From the NCBI GenBank assembly GCA_021498125.1, contig JAIZWL010000004.1, forward strand, positions 1-64,000: a stretch of 64,000 bases of DNA, read 5' to 3'. This document shows, piece after piece, positions 8,813-17,496 of the stretch. The notes below the pieces were generated by a model, which did not search any database, was not told where the DNA came from, and was given only the letters and a program-made list of their open reading frames with translations. Source of the DNA: Candidatus Thorarchaeota archaeon (GTDB taxonomy: Archaea; Asgardarchaeota; Thorarchaeia; Thorarchaeales; Thorarchaeaceae). How positions within the stretch are numbered: position 1 is the stretch's first letter; every line of letters starts with the position of its first letter. A program made the position numbers and the translations under genes.

Positions 8813-10121
8813 AGGAACTATCCTGATAGAGGGAAACCATCCCACTCCATACGGCCACTGGGATGATCGCGTCGGTGCATATCGTGCCGAAGCCATCTTC
8901 TATGGGGAGATCCTCGATTATCTGACACGTCGCAAATTCCAGTTCCAAGACGAGGTCCCAAATCTTGTCTCGGTGACCATAGACCAGTCCAGCATCAAAT
9001 TGAAGGATTATCAAGAATCTGCACTCAATGCATGGGAGGATGCAGGCCGCCGAGGAGTGATCGAGTTACCGACAGGCTCTGGAAAGTCATACATCGCACT
9101 CAAGGCGATCGAACGCTGTAACGTGCCTACGCTTATTGTAGTGCCCACTCTCGACCTGATGGAACAATGGAAGACAATGATCGGAGACCTACTAAAGGTA
9201 AAGGCGGGTACCGTGGGAGGCGGCACGACCGATATTCAAGGGATTACGGTGATCACTTACGACTCTGCATATCTGCGCGCCGAGACCTTGGGAAACAGAT
9301 TCCTCTTCTTAGTCTTCGATGAAGTCCATCATCTGCCCGCCCCTAGCTACATGCAGATCGCCGAGATGTATATTGCACCAATGAGAATGGGTCTCACGGC
9401 CACGTACAGGAGAGATGATGGTAGTCATCTTGAGCTTCCGCGGTTAGTGGGAGGTGTCGTATTCCGCCTGAAGACCGATGCTCTCGTGGGTGAACATCTG
9501 GCCCCATTTATCCATGATAGAATCTATGTGGATCTAACAGATGAAGAGCGTCAGGAGTACGATGAGAATTACTCAACATTCAAACATGTTCTCAAGAAGA
9601 AGAGAATTCGACTTGGGGGTCTCGATGGCTTTCAGAGGTTCATCATGCGAAGTGGCTGGGATCCGGAGGTTCGTCAGGCGTTACTCGCTCGCAATCGGGC
9701 AATTGAGATCGCTCTTAACTCAGAGGCAAAACTCACCGTATTGGGGGAATTGCTACGCACATACACTGATGAGAAGATACTGATCTTTACTCTGCATAAC
9801 AGCCTCGTCTACAGAATCAGCAGGCGCTTTCTCATTCCAGCAATAACTCATCAATCACCGAAGGAGGAACGCAAAGAGATCCTTGATGCGTTCAGAACGG
9901 GAGAGTACAGAACTGTGGTGACAAGCCAAGTACTGGACGAGGGAATCGATGTCCCGGATGCCTCAGTGGCCATCATCATCAGTGGGACTGGCAGCACTCG
10001 CGAGTATATCCAGCGCCTCGGAAGGATTCTACGGAAACAGAGCGGAAAGACTGCGAAGATCTTTGAGATAGTCGCACGTGATACTCTTGAGACCTCAATG
10101 AGCCAGAAGAGACACAGATAG
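8790..10121 (+). CDS. xpb: XPB-type superfamily 2 DNA helicase
   Basis: A 443-residue ATP-dependent 3'-5' DNA translocase of the XPB/Rad25 family. An N-terminal damage-recognition-like domain (about 1-70) precedes the Walker A motif PTGSGKS (94-100). Motif II is DEVH (177-180) and motif III is TATYRRDDG (about 203-211), where XPB carries its RED-type loop. A thumb-like insertion lies around 225-300. The C-terminal RecA lobe has VVTSQVLDEGIDVP and QRLGRILRK (motif VI). The length fits archaeal XPB, which lacks the long eukaryotic extensions. The Bax1 nuclease gene starts 16 bases downstream, the conserved archaeal pairing thought to act in unwinding and incision at damaged DNA. Confidence 0.92.
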   Translation: MIRLRFNRGTILIEGNHPTPYGHWDDRVGAYRAEAIFYGEILDYLTRRKFQFQDEVPNLVSVTIDQSSIKLKDYQESALNAWEDAGRRGVIELPTGSGKSYIALKAIERCNVPTLIVVPTLDLMEQWKTMIGDLLKVKAGTVGGGTTDIQGITVITYDSAYLRAETLGNRFLFLVFDEVHHLPAPSYMQIAEMYIAPMRMGLTATYRRDDGSHLELPRLVGGVVFRLKTDALVGEHLAPFIHDRIYVDLTDEERQEYDENYSTFKHVLKKKRIRLGGLDGFQRFIMRSGWDPEVRQALLARNRAIEIALNSEAKLTVLGELLRTYTDEKILIFTLHNSLVYRISRRFLIPAITHQSPKEERKEILDAFRTGEYRTVVTSQVLDEGIDVPDASVAIIISGTGSTREYIQRLGRILRKQSGKTAKIFEIVARDTLETSMSQKRHR

Positions 10122-10137
10122 ACCGGAGGAAAGTGGA

Positions 10138-11718
10138 ATGCTACCATCAAATCTTCTTCTCGCAAGACGGCGGAGCGGAAAGATCGAACCAGTCTGGCTC
10201 ACCCCGACAGATACTACACTCGCAGTTGTATCAGATATCCAACAGATCTTTGTAAATGCAGTCGGTAGGAAAAAGACAGACTTGGATGAGGCACTCCACG
10301 AATTTGAGGAGGCATCAGAGTCTGACTATCGACAAGTCAGAGGTATTGCGACAATTCTCGAACGCAGATGTGTCTACGCCTTGGATGCAGCCATTGACCC
10401 TCAGCTCGCCCGCCGTACTGTCTTTCACGAGACCGCAAATACAGTGATACCGATCACACAAGAAGAACGTCACGCGACCCTCTCTCGTGTTGCAAGTCAA
10501 CTCGGAGTGACCGTGGAGCAGCTTGAGAACAGCCTGTACGCGGATCTGAAAGAGGAGAGCAAGATCGAGTCATTCGAACCATTAGATATCCATCAACTTA
10601 TCCGACAGTATAATCTGGAGATCACGCAGACGCTCCTCTTCAACTGCACGGAACTCTCATTTCATGGTTCGCTTAACTGGAAGATCATCTTCGGTCTCAT
10701 AAAATGGCTCGGACTCATGTACGATATTGAGGAGCAAGAGGAAGGCTATCTGGTGACTGTTGAGGGACCACTTAACCTCATTAAGGCAAGTAGGCGGTAC
10801 GGCACACGACTGGCCATGCTCTTACCACATATTGTCTCTGCGGAAAAGTGGACAATCCACGCGACGATTGCGGACTGGAGAGATCCCCGGAATCGGCAAG
10901 AGTTTGAATTTGCGATCTACAGCAAAAAGCACGGACCACTTCTACAGGTCTCCGACATCGATACCGTTGAGACCTATGATAGCTCTGTCGAGGAACGCTT
11001 CGCTCAAGACTTTCGAATGGCAAAGACCGGATGGACAATGTCCCGAGAACCCCGCCCACTCAAGGCTGGTACTCATGTCATGATCCCCGATTTTCTGTTT
11101 GAGAGATTTGGTAAACGAATCTACATGGAGATCGCAGGCTTCTGGACAACGGAGTACATCTCCAAGAAGATCAACAAACTTCAGAACCTCCAAGAGGTAG
11201 ATATGATCGTGGCTGCTGACGAGGCGCTGGCATGTGAAGAGATGGACTCGCTTCCTGAGAATATCCACGTGTTTTACTATCGAAGGAAAGTGCCTATCGG
11301 ACCAATTGTACATTATCTTCGCTCGAAAGAGGCTGAACTCACACAGGCTCACCTCCAACAGCTTGAGCTTGATAACGTACAAATCGAACCAAACGCTCCA
11401 GTTATCTCAGTATCCGAACTTGCCTCACAGATGGCCATCACTGAGAGTTCGTTGAGAACATTTCTCCAGCAGAGACCTGTGACCGGATATAGGATCATTG
11501 GTGATGACCTTGTCAGTGATACGGTTCTTCGGGAGATAGATCGTGCCCTGCATGACAGATTACAAGACGGTCCGCTGATGCTATCCGAGGCGGTCTCGAT
11601 CATCAATGCATGGAACATCGAACACCCAACTTCAGTCTTAGAACACCTTGGATACACTGTGGACTGGACTAGCTTAGATTCCGATGATCAACAAGTTTAC
11701 AGAAATAATGTAGTATGA
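10138..11718 (+). CDS. bax1: Bax1-type nuclease (DUF790), XPB partner
   Basis: A 526-residue DUF790 protein. It opens with the family signature MLPSNLLLARRRSGKIEPVWL-like sequence. A PD-(D/E)xK-type nuclease core lies near 305-350: a glutamate in the helix around SVEERFAQDF, then MIPDFLFE, then IYMEIAGFWT. A helix-rich C-terminal region follows. Bax1 binds XPB and cuts DNA with 3' overhangs or bubble structures. A GGAGG site precedes the ATG and the spacer from xpb is 16 bases, so the two are surely cotranscribed. The last 110 residues contain helix-turn-helix-like segments (ISVSELASQMAITESSL) that may aid DNA binding. Confidence 0.9.
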   Translation: MLPSNLLLARRRSGKIEPVWLTPTDTTLAVVSDIQQIFVNAVGRKKTDLDEALHEFEEASESDYRQVRGIATILERRCVYALDAAIDPQLARRTVFHETANTVIPITQEERHATLSRVASQLGVTVEQLENSLYADLKEESKIESFEPLDIHQLIRQYNLEITQTLLFNCTELSFHGSLNWKIIFGLIKWLGLMYDIEEQEEGYLVTVEGPLNLIKASRRYGTRLAMLLPHIVSAEKWTIHATIADWRDPRNRQEFEFAIYSKKHGPLLQVSDIDTVETYDSSVEERFAQDFRMAKTGWTMSREPRPLKAGTHVMIPDFLFERFGKRIYMEIAGFWTTEYISKKINKLQNLQEVDMIVAADEALACEEMDSLPENIHVFYYRRKVPIGPIVHYLRSKEAELTQAHLQQLELDNVQIEPNAPVISVSELASQMAITESSLRTFLQQRPVTGYRIIGDDLVSDTVLREIDRALHDRLQDGPLMLSEAVSIINAWNIEHPTSVLEHLGYTVDWTSLDSDDQQVYRNNVV

Positions 11719-11826
11719 AATTTTCACATCATGGAACGTTCAGGTAGAATAAACTTATCCGGATTTTGAATATAGACATAAAGTTGTGCATATTATTCTA
11801 ATACTGCAATCTTATCGGCTCCTTAT

Positions 11827-11982
11827 AGAGCCTCAGAAATGGGAGCTGTGTGAAAAGTCCACAGACATAGATCGTTCAAGTCAGAATGGATCCCGAAACG
11901 TTTTGGATTCGATCGCAAAATGGTGTTCATACTTCTCATGATCACTATTTCACTGACTTTTCACACAGAGCCTCAGAAATGG
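11827..11982. mobile_element. MITE-like element: 14-base terminal inverted repeats inside 16-base direct repeats
   Basis: CTGTGTGAAAAGTC (11846-11859) and its exact complement (11955-11968) are the ends of a 123-base segment. Outside them, AGAGCCTCAGAAATGG occurs twice in direct orientation (11827-11842 and 11967-11982). This is the layout of a small non-autonomous transposable element with a flanking duplication, or the scar of an insertion. The inside has no coding capacity. It sits in the gap of about 310 bases between Bax1 and the RelBE-type pair. Confidence 0.5.
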
Positions 11983-12027
11983 AAGAATTAAAATGCACTC
12001 AAGAATACTAAAGAATGGTAAAACATC

Positions 12028-12228
12028 ATGTCTTTATTGACTTCCGAGGAAAAGGAGTTGTTAACCCGAGTGGCCAATTTGATGGATGAGTTATTGGAAA
12101 CTCTCGAGGTTATACAGGATAAAAAACTTGTAAAAGATCTGAAAATTGCATTACGTGAAGTCGATGAAGGTAATACTAGACCGCTTGACGAACTATTTCG
12201 AGAGATAGGACTTGACAGAAAAGTTTGA
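12028..12228 (+). CDS. RelB-type antitoxin-like small protein
   Basis: A 66-residue, highly charged helical protein starting MSLLTSEEKELLTRVANL. It overlaps the following RelE-type toxin by 17 bases, the usual arrangement of an antitoxin and its toxin. It has no clear ribbon-helix-helix; a coiled helical arm that wraps the toxin is likely. The C-terminal segment PLDELFREIGL resembles the end of DUF2683/RelB-like archaeal antitoxins. Confidence 0.65.
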   Translation: MSLLTSEEKELLTRVANLMDELLETLEVIQDKKLVKDLKIALREVDEGNTRPLDELFREIGLDRKV

Positions 12229-12469
12229 AGTCAGATTCACACCGCGTTTTTTGGGCATGATTCGGTCACTGGACAGAACAACTCAGACTCGGATACTTGA
12301 CGAGATTAGTATATTAAAAACCAGACCATTCATTGGAAAGCCATTACGAGGGGAATGGAAAGGCATTTTTTCATTACGCGTGGGGAATTATCGCGTTCTT
12401 TATCAAATCCGCGAGAATGTGGTGTACCTGTTGGTTGTAGACCATCGCAGACGAGTCTACAGGCAATAA
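12212..12469 (+). CDS. RelE/ParE-family toxin
   Basis: An 85-residue RelE/ParE-fold protein. It has the expected features: an early basic stretch with RFLGMIRSLD, then GKPLRGEWKGIFSLRVGNYR and a final strand with VYLLVVDHRRRVY. RelE members cleave mRNA at the ribosome; ParE members target gyrase. The late arginines and the tyrosine near the end favour RelE, but this is not decisive. The start is TTG at 12212, inside the antitoxin gene. Confidence 0.85.
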   Translation: MTEKFEVRFTPRFLGMIRSLDRTTQTRILDEISILKTRPFIGKPLRGEWKGIFSLRVGNYRVLYQIRENVVYLLVVDHRRRVYRQ

Positions 12470-12818
12470 TTTTTATTAAAACAGTTCACTAAAATAATAG
12501 GTTCTGCGCTCATTCAAGCTACTGTTGTGATCATCCAGATACACATGAATAAAGTCACATCAAGTGCAATGAATTTCATTATGAAACAAAAACTGTTACG
12601 TTCTTCAAAAACGTGCTGAAACAGAGAACTGCTTTGGATGTGTCCAATAGAAGGTATATTTGTCAGGTCTCATAAAATCTATCATGTTGCGTTAGTTACA
12701 AACCAATTCATACAAATCAATAAACAACTTCTCCATATTCACAGATAAATCGTGTTAGCACACGGATCAAAGGTGTACCCGATTCGGTTGCAATCAAATC
12801 CAGCAGAACCAAAAGGAG
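12470..12818. other. Intergenic region without recognised gene
   Basis: About 350 AT-rich bases between the convergent RelE gene and the metallo-beta-lactamase-fold gene. It contains a small palindrome (AATGAATTTCATT, near 12569) and no convincing coding or RNA gene. Confidence 0.35.
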
Positions 12819-13469
12819 CTATACTTCGATGGTCAGTCCAGCACCACAGATTCGACTTGAGCGATCATAACGCTGTAGAATTGCCCGTTTTACGCGAGTA
12901 CAGTGACACGGCACGATCAATTGCAAGCCCTCCAAAATATCGAGCTGCCTGAAATCATGAAATCCCCCGATAAGTCCATAGACAGCACCAAACTTCGATG
13001 CCGCTCGAAGGATAGCGGCAATTCCGGGATGACTGCATCCGGTTATCACAACAAGACCACGCTCTGTTGAAACGATCAATGACTGTTCCCGCAAGTGTCG
13101 TCCAAGCTCTCCAGTGGTCATTATCCCATCAAGCAATTCCCCGGCTGCCTGTACCTCTATCAACTCGGCATTAGAAAATGAACGGATCCGCTTTTTAGTA
13201 CGTGAAGAAAAAGACTGTGGGACAAATACCCTTACCAATCCTAGATGATCAAGAATGCTGAGACCCCCTGTATGGTCACTATGATCATGCGACAAGACAA
13301 TGGCGTCTATCGCGGAGAGATCAACATTCATCTTTTGCATATTGAACAAGAGTCGCTTAGAGTCAGCCCCAGTGTCAAAGAGCACATGCTCGTCAACAAG
13401 ACAGGCAAAGCCCCAACTGCTCTCGAGGTCGGAGTAGGCCTCATTGTCATATACAATTCGGAAATTCAT
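12819..13469 (-). CDS. Metallo-beta-lactamase-fold hydrolase
   Basis: A 216-residue MBL-fold enzyme. The zinc-binding signature SHDHSDHTGG lies at about 60-69, the third histidine is in TGCSHPG and the later ligands are in GGFHD and PCHCT. The layout resembles the archaeal MJ0888-type branch linked to dihydropterin ribofuranosyl-aminobenzene phosphate synthase, part of methanopterin synthesis. That link is only by family resemblance and the substrate is unknown. Its promoter region (TATA-like AAAAATATTTG on the minus strand) is shared with the divergent larA-like gene. Confidence 0.8.
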   Translation of the reverse strand: MNFRIVYDNEAYSDLESSWGFACLVDEHVLFDTGADSKRLLFNMQKMNVDLSAIDAIVLSHDHSDHTGGLSILDHLGLVRVFVPQSFSSRTKKRIRSFSNAELIEVQAAGELLDGIMTTGELGRHLREQSLIVSTERGLVVITGCSHPGIAAILRAASKFGAVYGLIGGFHDFRQLDILEGLQLIVPCHCTRVKRAILQRYDRSSRICGAGLTIEV

Positions 13470-13605
13470 ACTATGCCTCTGTATTCAGAATAGCACAGAA
13501 ATACAAATATTTTTCCGTTAATCAGACATTCAAGAATATGATGCAACCAGTGGTATAGTCCTAAATATTTATTCGGGGGGAAGAGGTACGTAGTGACGAC
13601 AAGAT

Positions 13606-14862
13606 ATGAAGACATCCATTTTGTACAAAGGGGTACCTGTCAAGCTTGAGATCCCAGAGAGCTGTAAGGTCACAATCATTGAACCGAAATCAGTCTCTTC
13701 AGGATTAGAACCGAGCATGATAATCAGAGAAGCGTTGGAATCACCAATTGACCATATTAGGTTCAGCGAGTTCGTGTCTAAGAATAATTCATTTCTTGTA
13801 ATTGTCAACGATCATGCAAGAAGCACTCCCACCCCAGACATTCTGAGAGAGATCCTCCCATATTTAAGAGAGAAGCAATTTAGAGTCATAGTGGCAAGTG
13901 GCACGCATACAAGCCCAAGTGAATCAGACCTGCGCGAGATAATCTTTGGAGAGTATTATGATGAACTAAAGCCGAAAATTACTCTTCACGACTCTCGAAA
14001 CAGTAAGATGATCAATCTTGGCACAACAAGCAGGGGAACGCCAGTTCTAATCAATGCAATCGTCAATGACTATGATGCCATAATTGCAATCAACTCGATA
14101 GAGCCCCATTATTTTGCCGGATTTACCGGGGGCCGAAAGAGCATACTCCCAGGTATCGCAGCGTTTGATACTATCGAGGCAAATCATTCAATGGCACTGC
14201 TAGATGAGGCCAGACTTCTCCGATTAAAGGGCAATCCCGTTCATGAGGACTTGGAGGAGGCAGCCAAGATGCTTGCCCACGATCACCCCATATTTGCAAT
14301 CAACGTTGTTCAGGATGGTAAGAAGAGAATCGCACGAGTGGTGGCTGGGGACATATTCGAACAGTTGTATGAAGGCGCAAAGACTGCACAAGAAATCTAC
14401 GCACCAAAAATCGATGAGCCCGCGGACATTGTCATATCCGTCGTTCATCCACCATTGGATCAGGATTTGTATCAGGGGGCCAAAGGCTTCGAAAATACGA
14501 GATTCGCACTCCGAAGAGGTGGAATTCTGATACTTGTCGCAGCGTGCCCGGGAGGCATAGGAGATGAGAGCTACGCAGCAATGATGACCTGTGCGGACTC
14601 ACCAGAAGAGATGTATGAAAAGTTCAAAGAAGTCATCAAACATTATCAACTTGGTTGGCATAAGGTCGGGTCAATACCACCATTTCTGGCTGAGAACCAG
14701 TTCTGGTTCGTTACAGACATTGACGATGACACAGTAGAGAAAATGCACATGAGACCGTTCCATGACATCCAGACTGCGATCGATGCGGCCATTGAAACGT
14801 TAGGAAATGACATCAATATCTTGATAGTCAATGATGCAGGAAATGTGTGCCCAGTAATTTAA
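13606..14862 (+). CDS. larA: LarA-type nickel-dependent 2-hydroxyacid racemase
   Basis: A 418-residue LarA-family protein. The conserved N-terminal motif DHARSTP is at 69-75, followed by SGTHTSP with His101. EPHYFAGFTGGRKSILPG carries His168 and Lys178, matching residues that in lactate racemase hold the nickel-pincer cofactor. LarA homologues racemise D/L-lactate or related 2-hydroxy acids. No cofactor-synthesis genes (larB, larC, larE) are in the window. A TATA-like CTAAATATTTATTC lies about 35-45 bases upstream and a purine-rich site precedes the ATG. Downstream on the opposite strand is a D-lactate or glycolate dehydrogenase set, which suggests joint use of a hydroxy acid. The exact substrate is unknown. 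Confidence 0.85.
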   Translation: MKTSILYKGVPVKLEIPESCKVTIIEPKSVSSGLEPSMIIREALESPIDHIRFSEFVSKNNSFLVIVNDHARSTPTPDILREILPYLREKQFRVIVASGTHTSPSESDLREIIFGEYYDELKPKITLHDSRNSKMINLGTTSRGTPVLINAIVNDYDAIIAINSIEPHYFAGFTGGRKSILPGIAAFDTIEANHSMALLDEARLLRLKGNPVHEDLEEAAKMLAHDHPIFAINVVQDGKKRIARVVAGDIFEQLYEGAKTAQEIYAPKIDEPADIVISVVHPPLDQDLYQGAKGFENTRFALRRGGILILVAACPGGIGDESYAAMMTCADSPEEMYEKFKEVIKHYQLGWHKVGSIPPFLAENQFWFVTDIDDDTVEKMHMRPFHDIQTAIDAAIETLGNDINILIVNDAGNVCPVI

Positions 14863-14925
14863 AAGAAAAAGAAAAGGAAGGTCATAACACGCGACGAATA
14901 CAAATACCACCGCCGTGTTAGACCT
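14863..14925 (-). terminator. Terminator of the aminotransferase operon, in the convergent gap
   Basis: AGGTCATAACACG (14879-14891) pairs with CGTGTTAGACCT (14914-14925), a 12-base-pair stem with one bulged A. On the minus strand it is followed by a pyrimidine tract rich in T (complement of 14863-14878). It ends the minus-strand genes that start upstream at 18954 or 16266, and lies just beyond the larA stop codon. Confidence 0.6.
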
Positions 14926-14946
14926 CTTGCAAATATTATTCTATGA

Positions 14947-16266
14947 TCACTCCCGCAGATTGGGGGCGACCTTCTTGAAGGCCTCCACGTGCTTTTCGAT
15001 GTCTTCTTCAGTATGCTGAACGGACACCAACCATTCCTCTTCTGGACCATAGGCCATTGGAAGAATTCCTTCATTTGCCATGGCTAACCAATATTCTTGG
15101 AACTTGACCTTGTCCGCTCGAAGCCAGTCACGATAGTTTTTCACAGGGGGCTTTGTGAAGAGGATTCCTCCAACTGCATTAATCCCCTGAACTGTGGCAT
15201 TCAGTTTGTTATCGCTGATGATGTCGTCATACGCTGAGAGCAACATCTTCCCCAGCTTTTCAACCCGGTCGTATGCCTCCTTCGTGAGGATCTCGGTAAG
15301 GGTTATTTTGCATGCACGAATTGAGAGAGGATTGGCCGAGAAGGTACCAAAGAGTCCTTCACTTCCAATTCCGCTCATTATCTCCTTTCTTCCGCCACAT
15401 GCACCAATGGGCAGTCCACCACCAATAGCCTTGGCCATCGATATAAGATCAGGCTTCACATCAAAATACTCAGAAGCCCCGCCAGGCGAGAGCTTGACCC
15501 CAGTCTTGACCTCATCGAAGATCAGAAGAACATTGTATTCCTCTGTCAGTTTTCTTAATTCTTTCAGGTAGCCCTTGTCAGGAGGGATCACACCAGCATT
15601 CATCATCACGGGCTCAACAATTACTGCAGCCACTTCACCAAGATGCGCCTCTAAGATGTCACGCATTGCGTCAATATCGTTGAACGGAGCTATGAGAGTA
15701 TCTTTCACCGTACCCTCAGTTATACCAGCACCATAGGGAATGGGGCTGGGACGCTTATTTGGGCCGGCCTCGCCAAGGGTCGGACGCTTGCTGATGTGTA
15801 GAGTGTCGAAGAGCCCATGATAAGCACCCTCGATTTTAACAATCTTGTCTTTTCCGGTAAAACGTCGGGCCAGCCGGATAGCATACAAAGTTGCCTCAGT
15901 CCCCGAGTTGACAAATCGAAGTTTATCAATTGGAAAACGATCTTTGAGAGCCTTTGCTGCCGTGTAGATCTCTTCAAAGGGCAACCCGAACATAGTACCA
16001 TAGTCCAGTTGATCTCGAAGACCTGCGATTATATTGGGGTGGCTATGTCCAACAAAGAGCACACCCCAACACAGGTTGAAATCAATGAACTCATTTCCAT
16101 CAGCATCCCAGACCTTTGAACCCTCAGCCTTCTTCACAAAAATAGGATGAGGATCATAGGTAGGAGCTGAACCACCGATACCTCCGGGCAAGAGGGTAAG
16201 TGCCTCTTCATATAATTTCCCGGATTGCGGTGTCTTCTGCGCATAACGCTCAATATTATCTTTCAT
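14947..16266 (-). CDS. Class III aminotransferase, glutamate-1-semialdehyde aminomutase-like
   Basis: A 439-residue fold-type I PLP enzyme. FVNSGTEATLYAIRLAR is the phosphate-binding region, IVKIEGAYHG follows, DEVKTG is the cofactor-binding aspartate and the PLP lysine is in SMAKAIGGGLPIGACGG. The whole pattern is closest to HemL, which makes 5-aminolevulinate, but no haem genes are near. Related enzymes act on other amino acids. The start is ATG at 16266; the frame is open to a TTG at 16296 and a GTG at 16281 is also possible. It is 100 bases downstream of the CCG-domain gene on the same strand, so it may share a transcript with the dehydrogenase set. Confidence 0.8.
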   Translation of the reverse strand: MKDNIERYAQKTPQSGKLYEEALTLLPGGIGGSAPTYDPHPIFVKKAEGSKVWDADGNEFIDFNLCWGVLFVGHSHPNIIAGLRDQLDYGTMFGLPFEEIYTAAKALKDRFPIDKLRFVNSGTEATLYAIRLARRFTGKDKIVKIEGAYHGLFDTLHISKRPTLGEAGPNKRPSPIPYGAGITEGTVKDTLIAPFNDIDAMRDILEAHLGEVAAVIVEPVMMNAGVIPPDKGYLKELRKLTEEYNVLLIFDEVKTGVKLSPGGASEYFDVKPDLISMAKAIGGGLPIGACGGRKEIMSGIGSEGLFGTFSANPLSIRACKITLTEILTKEAYDRVEKLGKMLLSAYDDIISDNKLNATVQGINAVGGILFTKPPVKNYRDWLRADKVKFQEYWLAMANEGILPMAYGPEEEWLVSVQHTEEDIEKHVEAFKKVAPNLRE

Positions 16267-16369
16267 GAACGAGTCCGTCACTATTATCACCCGCAAAACG
16301 AATTAGTTTGTCTGTAAATAGTACGCCTAAACTTGGATATAACAAATAGCATACAGCTATCACACACCC

Positions 16370-17095
16370 TCATTTTAGACCCAGCCTCTTTGCCACAAAT
16401 TCTGGAAAGTCCAACATCTCAATATCGCTTCCTGTACGTTCGACAGATTCGCGAAGATTGAAAGTGCAAAATGGACAAGCAGTAGTCAAGACAGAAGCAC
16501 CAGTCTCTTTTGCCTCGGAAACACGTGCATCTGCAGCGCCCCGTGCAAGATCACGATTCGTTGATCTCACTCCACCTCCAGCTCCACAACAAGAGGCATT
16601 CTCTCGGTTTGTGTACATCTCTCGTAACTCCACGCCGGGAATATCCTGCAATGCCTCTCGTGGCTCATCATAGATGCCCATGTGACGCCCAATATGACAG
16701 GGATCGTGATATGTCACCGAAATAGGTTGACCGTCAGGGAATTCGAGGCGGCCTTGTTCGATGAGTTCCTTTAGAAGGACTGGAAAATGAACTACCTCGA
16801 AAGGAAGAGGTTCCGACAGAATTTTGGGATAATCAACAGAGAAGGTACGATAGCACCCCGCACACGCCGTGACAACTCGATCTGCACCTGTCGAGCGAAT
16901 CGCCTCGACATTGTGAGTAGCAAGTCTCTTTGCCTCTTCAACATGACCAGTACGTAGTGCCACACTTCCGCAACACCATTCATCCTCACCGAGCACCGTG
17001 AAATCGACACCGGCCCGTTTGAGAATCTTGATTGTTGACTCTGCAATGCTGGGAAGTCGATAGGTTGCCATACAACCAACAAAGTATAGAATCAC
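16370..17095 (-). CDS. CCG-domain (HdrB/GlcF-like) subunit of FAD/Fe-S dehydrogenase
   Basis: A 241-residue protein with two cysteine-rich CCG domains. The first has VGCMATYR, DEWCCGS and ACAGCYRTF; the second has YHDPCHIGRH, ASCCGAGGG and TACPFCTFN. Such domains bind Fe-S clusters in heterodisulfide reductase HdrB and in the GlcF/LldE subunits of glycolate and lactate oxidases. The start is taken as the GTG at 17095, which overlaps the upstream stop by four bases (GTGA) and has GGAGG upstream. It is cotranscribed with the ferredoxin-like subunit and with the FAD subunit. Confidence 0.85.
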   Translation of the reverse strand: MILYFVGCMATYRLPSIAESTIKILKRAGVDFTVLGEDEWCCGSVALRTGHVEEAKRLATHNVEAIRSTGADRVVTACAGCYRTFSVDYPKILSEPLPFEVVHFPVLLKELIEQGRLEFPDGQPISVTYHDPCHIGRHMGIYDEPREALQDIPGVELREMYTNRENASCCGAGGGVRSTNRDLARGAADARVSEAKETGASVLTTACPFCTFNLRESVERTGSDIEMLDFPEFVAKRLGLK

Positions 17096-17490
17096 AATTG
17101 TGCCTCCATAAGTTCTTTGAGCCAATTTCGCTTCTTGGGATCTTCACCAAAGGGGTTGTGTACGGTACGAAGATTCTCAGCAATCTTGTTTGAGACCGGA
17201 TCCCCGTAGCCTCGTTGAACTAGTTCTGCCCGAGCCGCTTCAACCACGACAGTTATGTCAAGACCGGATAGACAGGTAGTCTGGCAGTTTCCACAGGTAG
17301 TACATTCATACAATCGTTCTGTCAGCTCACTCCAGTCCAGCCACCCCTGTAACAGAGAGAATAAAATAGTCATCTTGCCCTTCGCGCTATTGGATTCAAG
17401 TGTGGTCTGTTTGTAAATAGGGCAATTGCTCTGACACAGTCCACAGCTTACACACTCCATAATGATATGACGATAATCTTCAAGACCCAT
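17092..17490 (-). CDS. Two-[4Fe-4S] ferredoxin-like subunit (HdrC/GlcF N-terminus-like)
   Basis: A 132-residue protein with CVSCGLCQSNCP (about 13-24) and CTTCGNCQTTC (about 64-74), two 4Fe-4S binding sites. In many bacteria this part and the CCG part are one GlcF polypeptide; here they are two genes, as in HdrC and HdrB. It probably passes electrons from the FAD subunit to an unknown acceptor. Overlap with the CCG gene and a gap of 6 bases from the FAD gene show one operon. Confidence 0.85.
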   Translation of the reverse strand: MGLEDYRHIIMECVSCGLCQSNCPIYKQTTLESNSAKGKMTILFSLLQGWLDWSELTERLYECTTCGNCQTTCLSGLDITVVVEAARAELVQRGYGDPVSNKIAENLRTVHNPFGEDPKKRNWLKELMEAQL

Positions 17491-17496
17491 TTTCCC

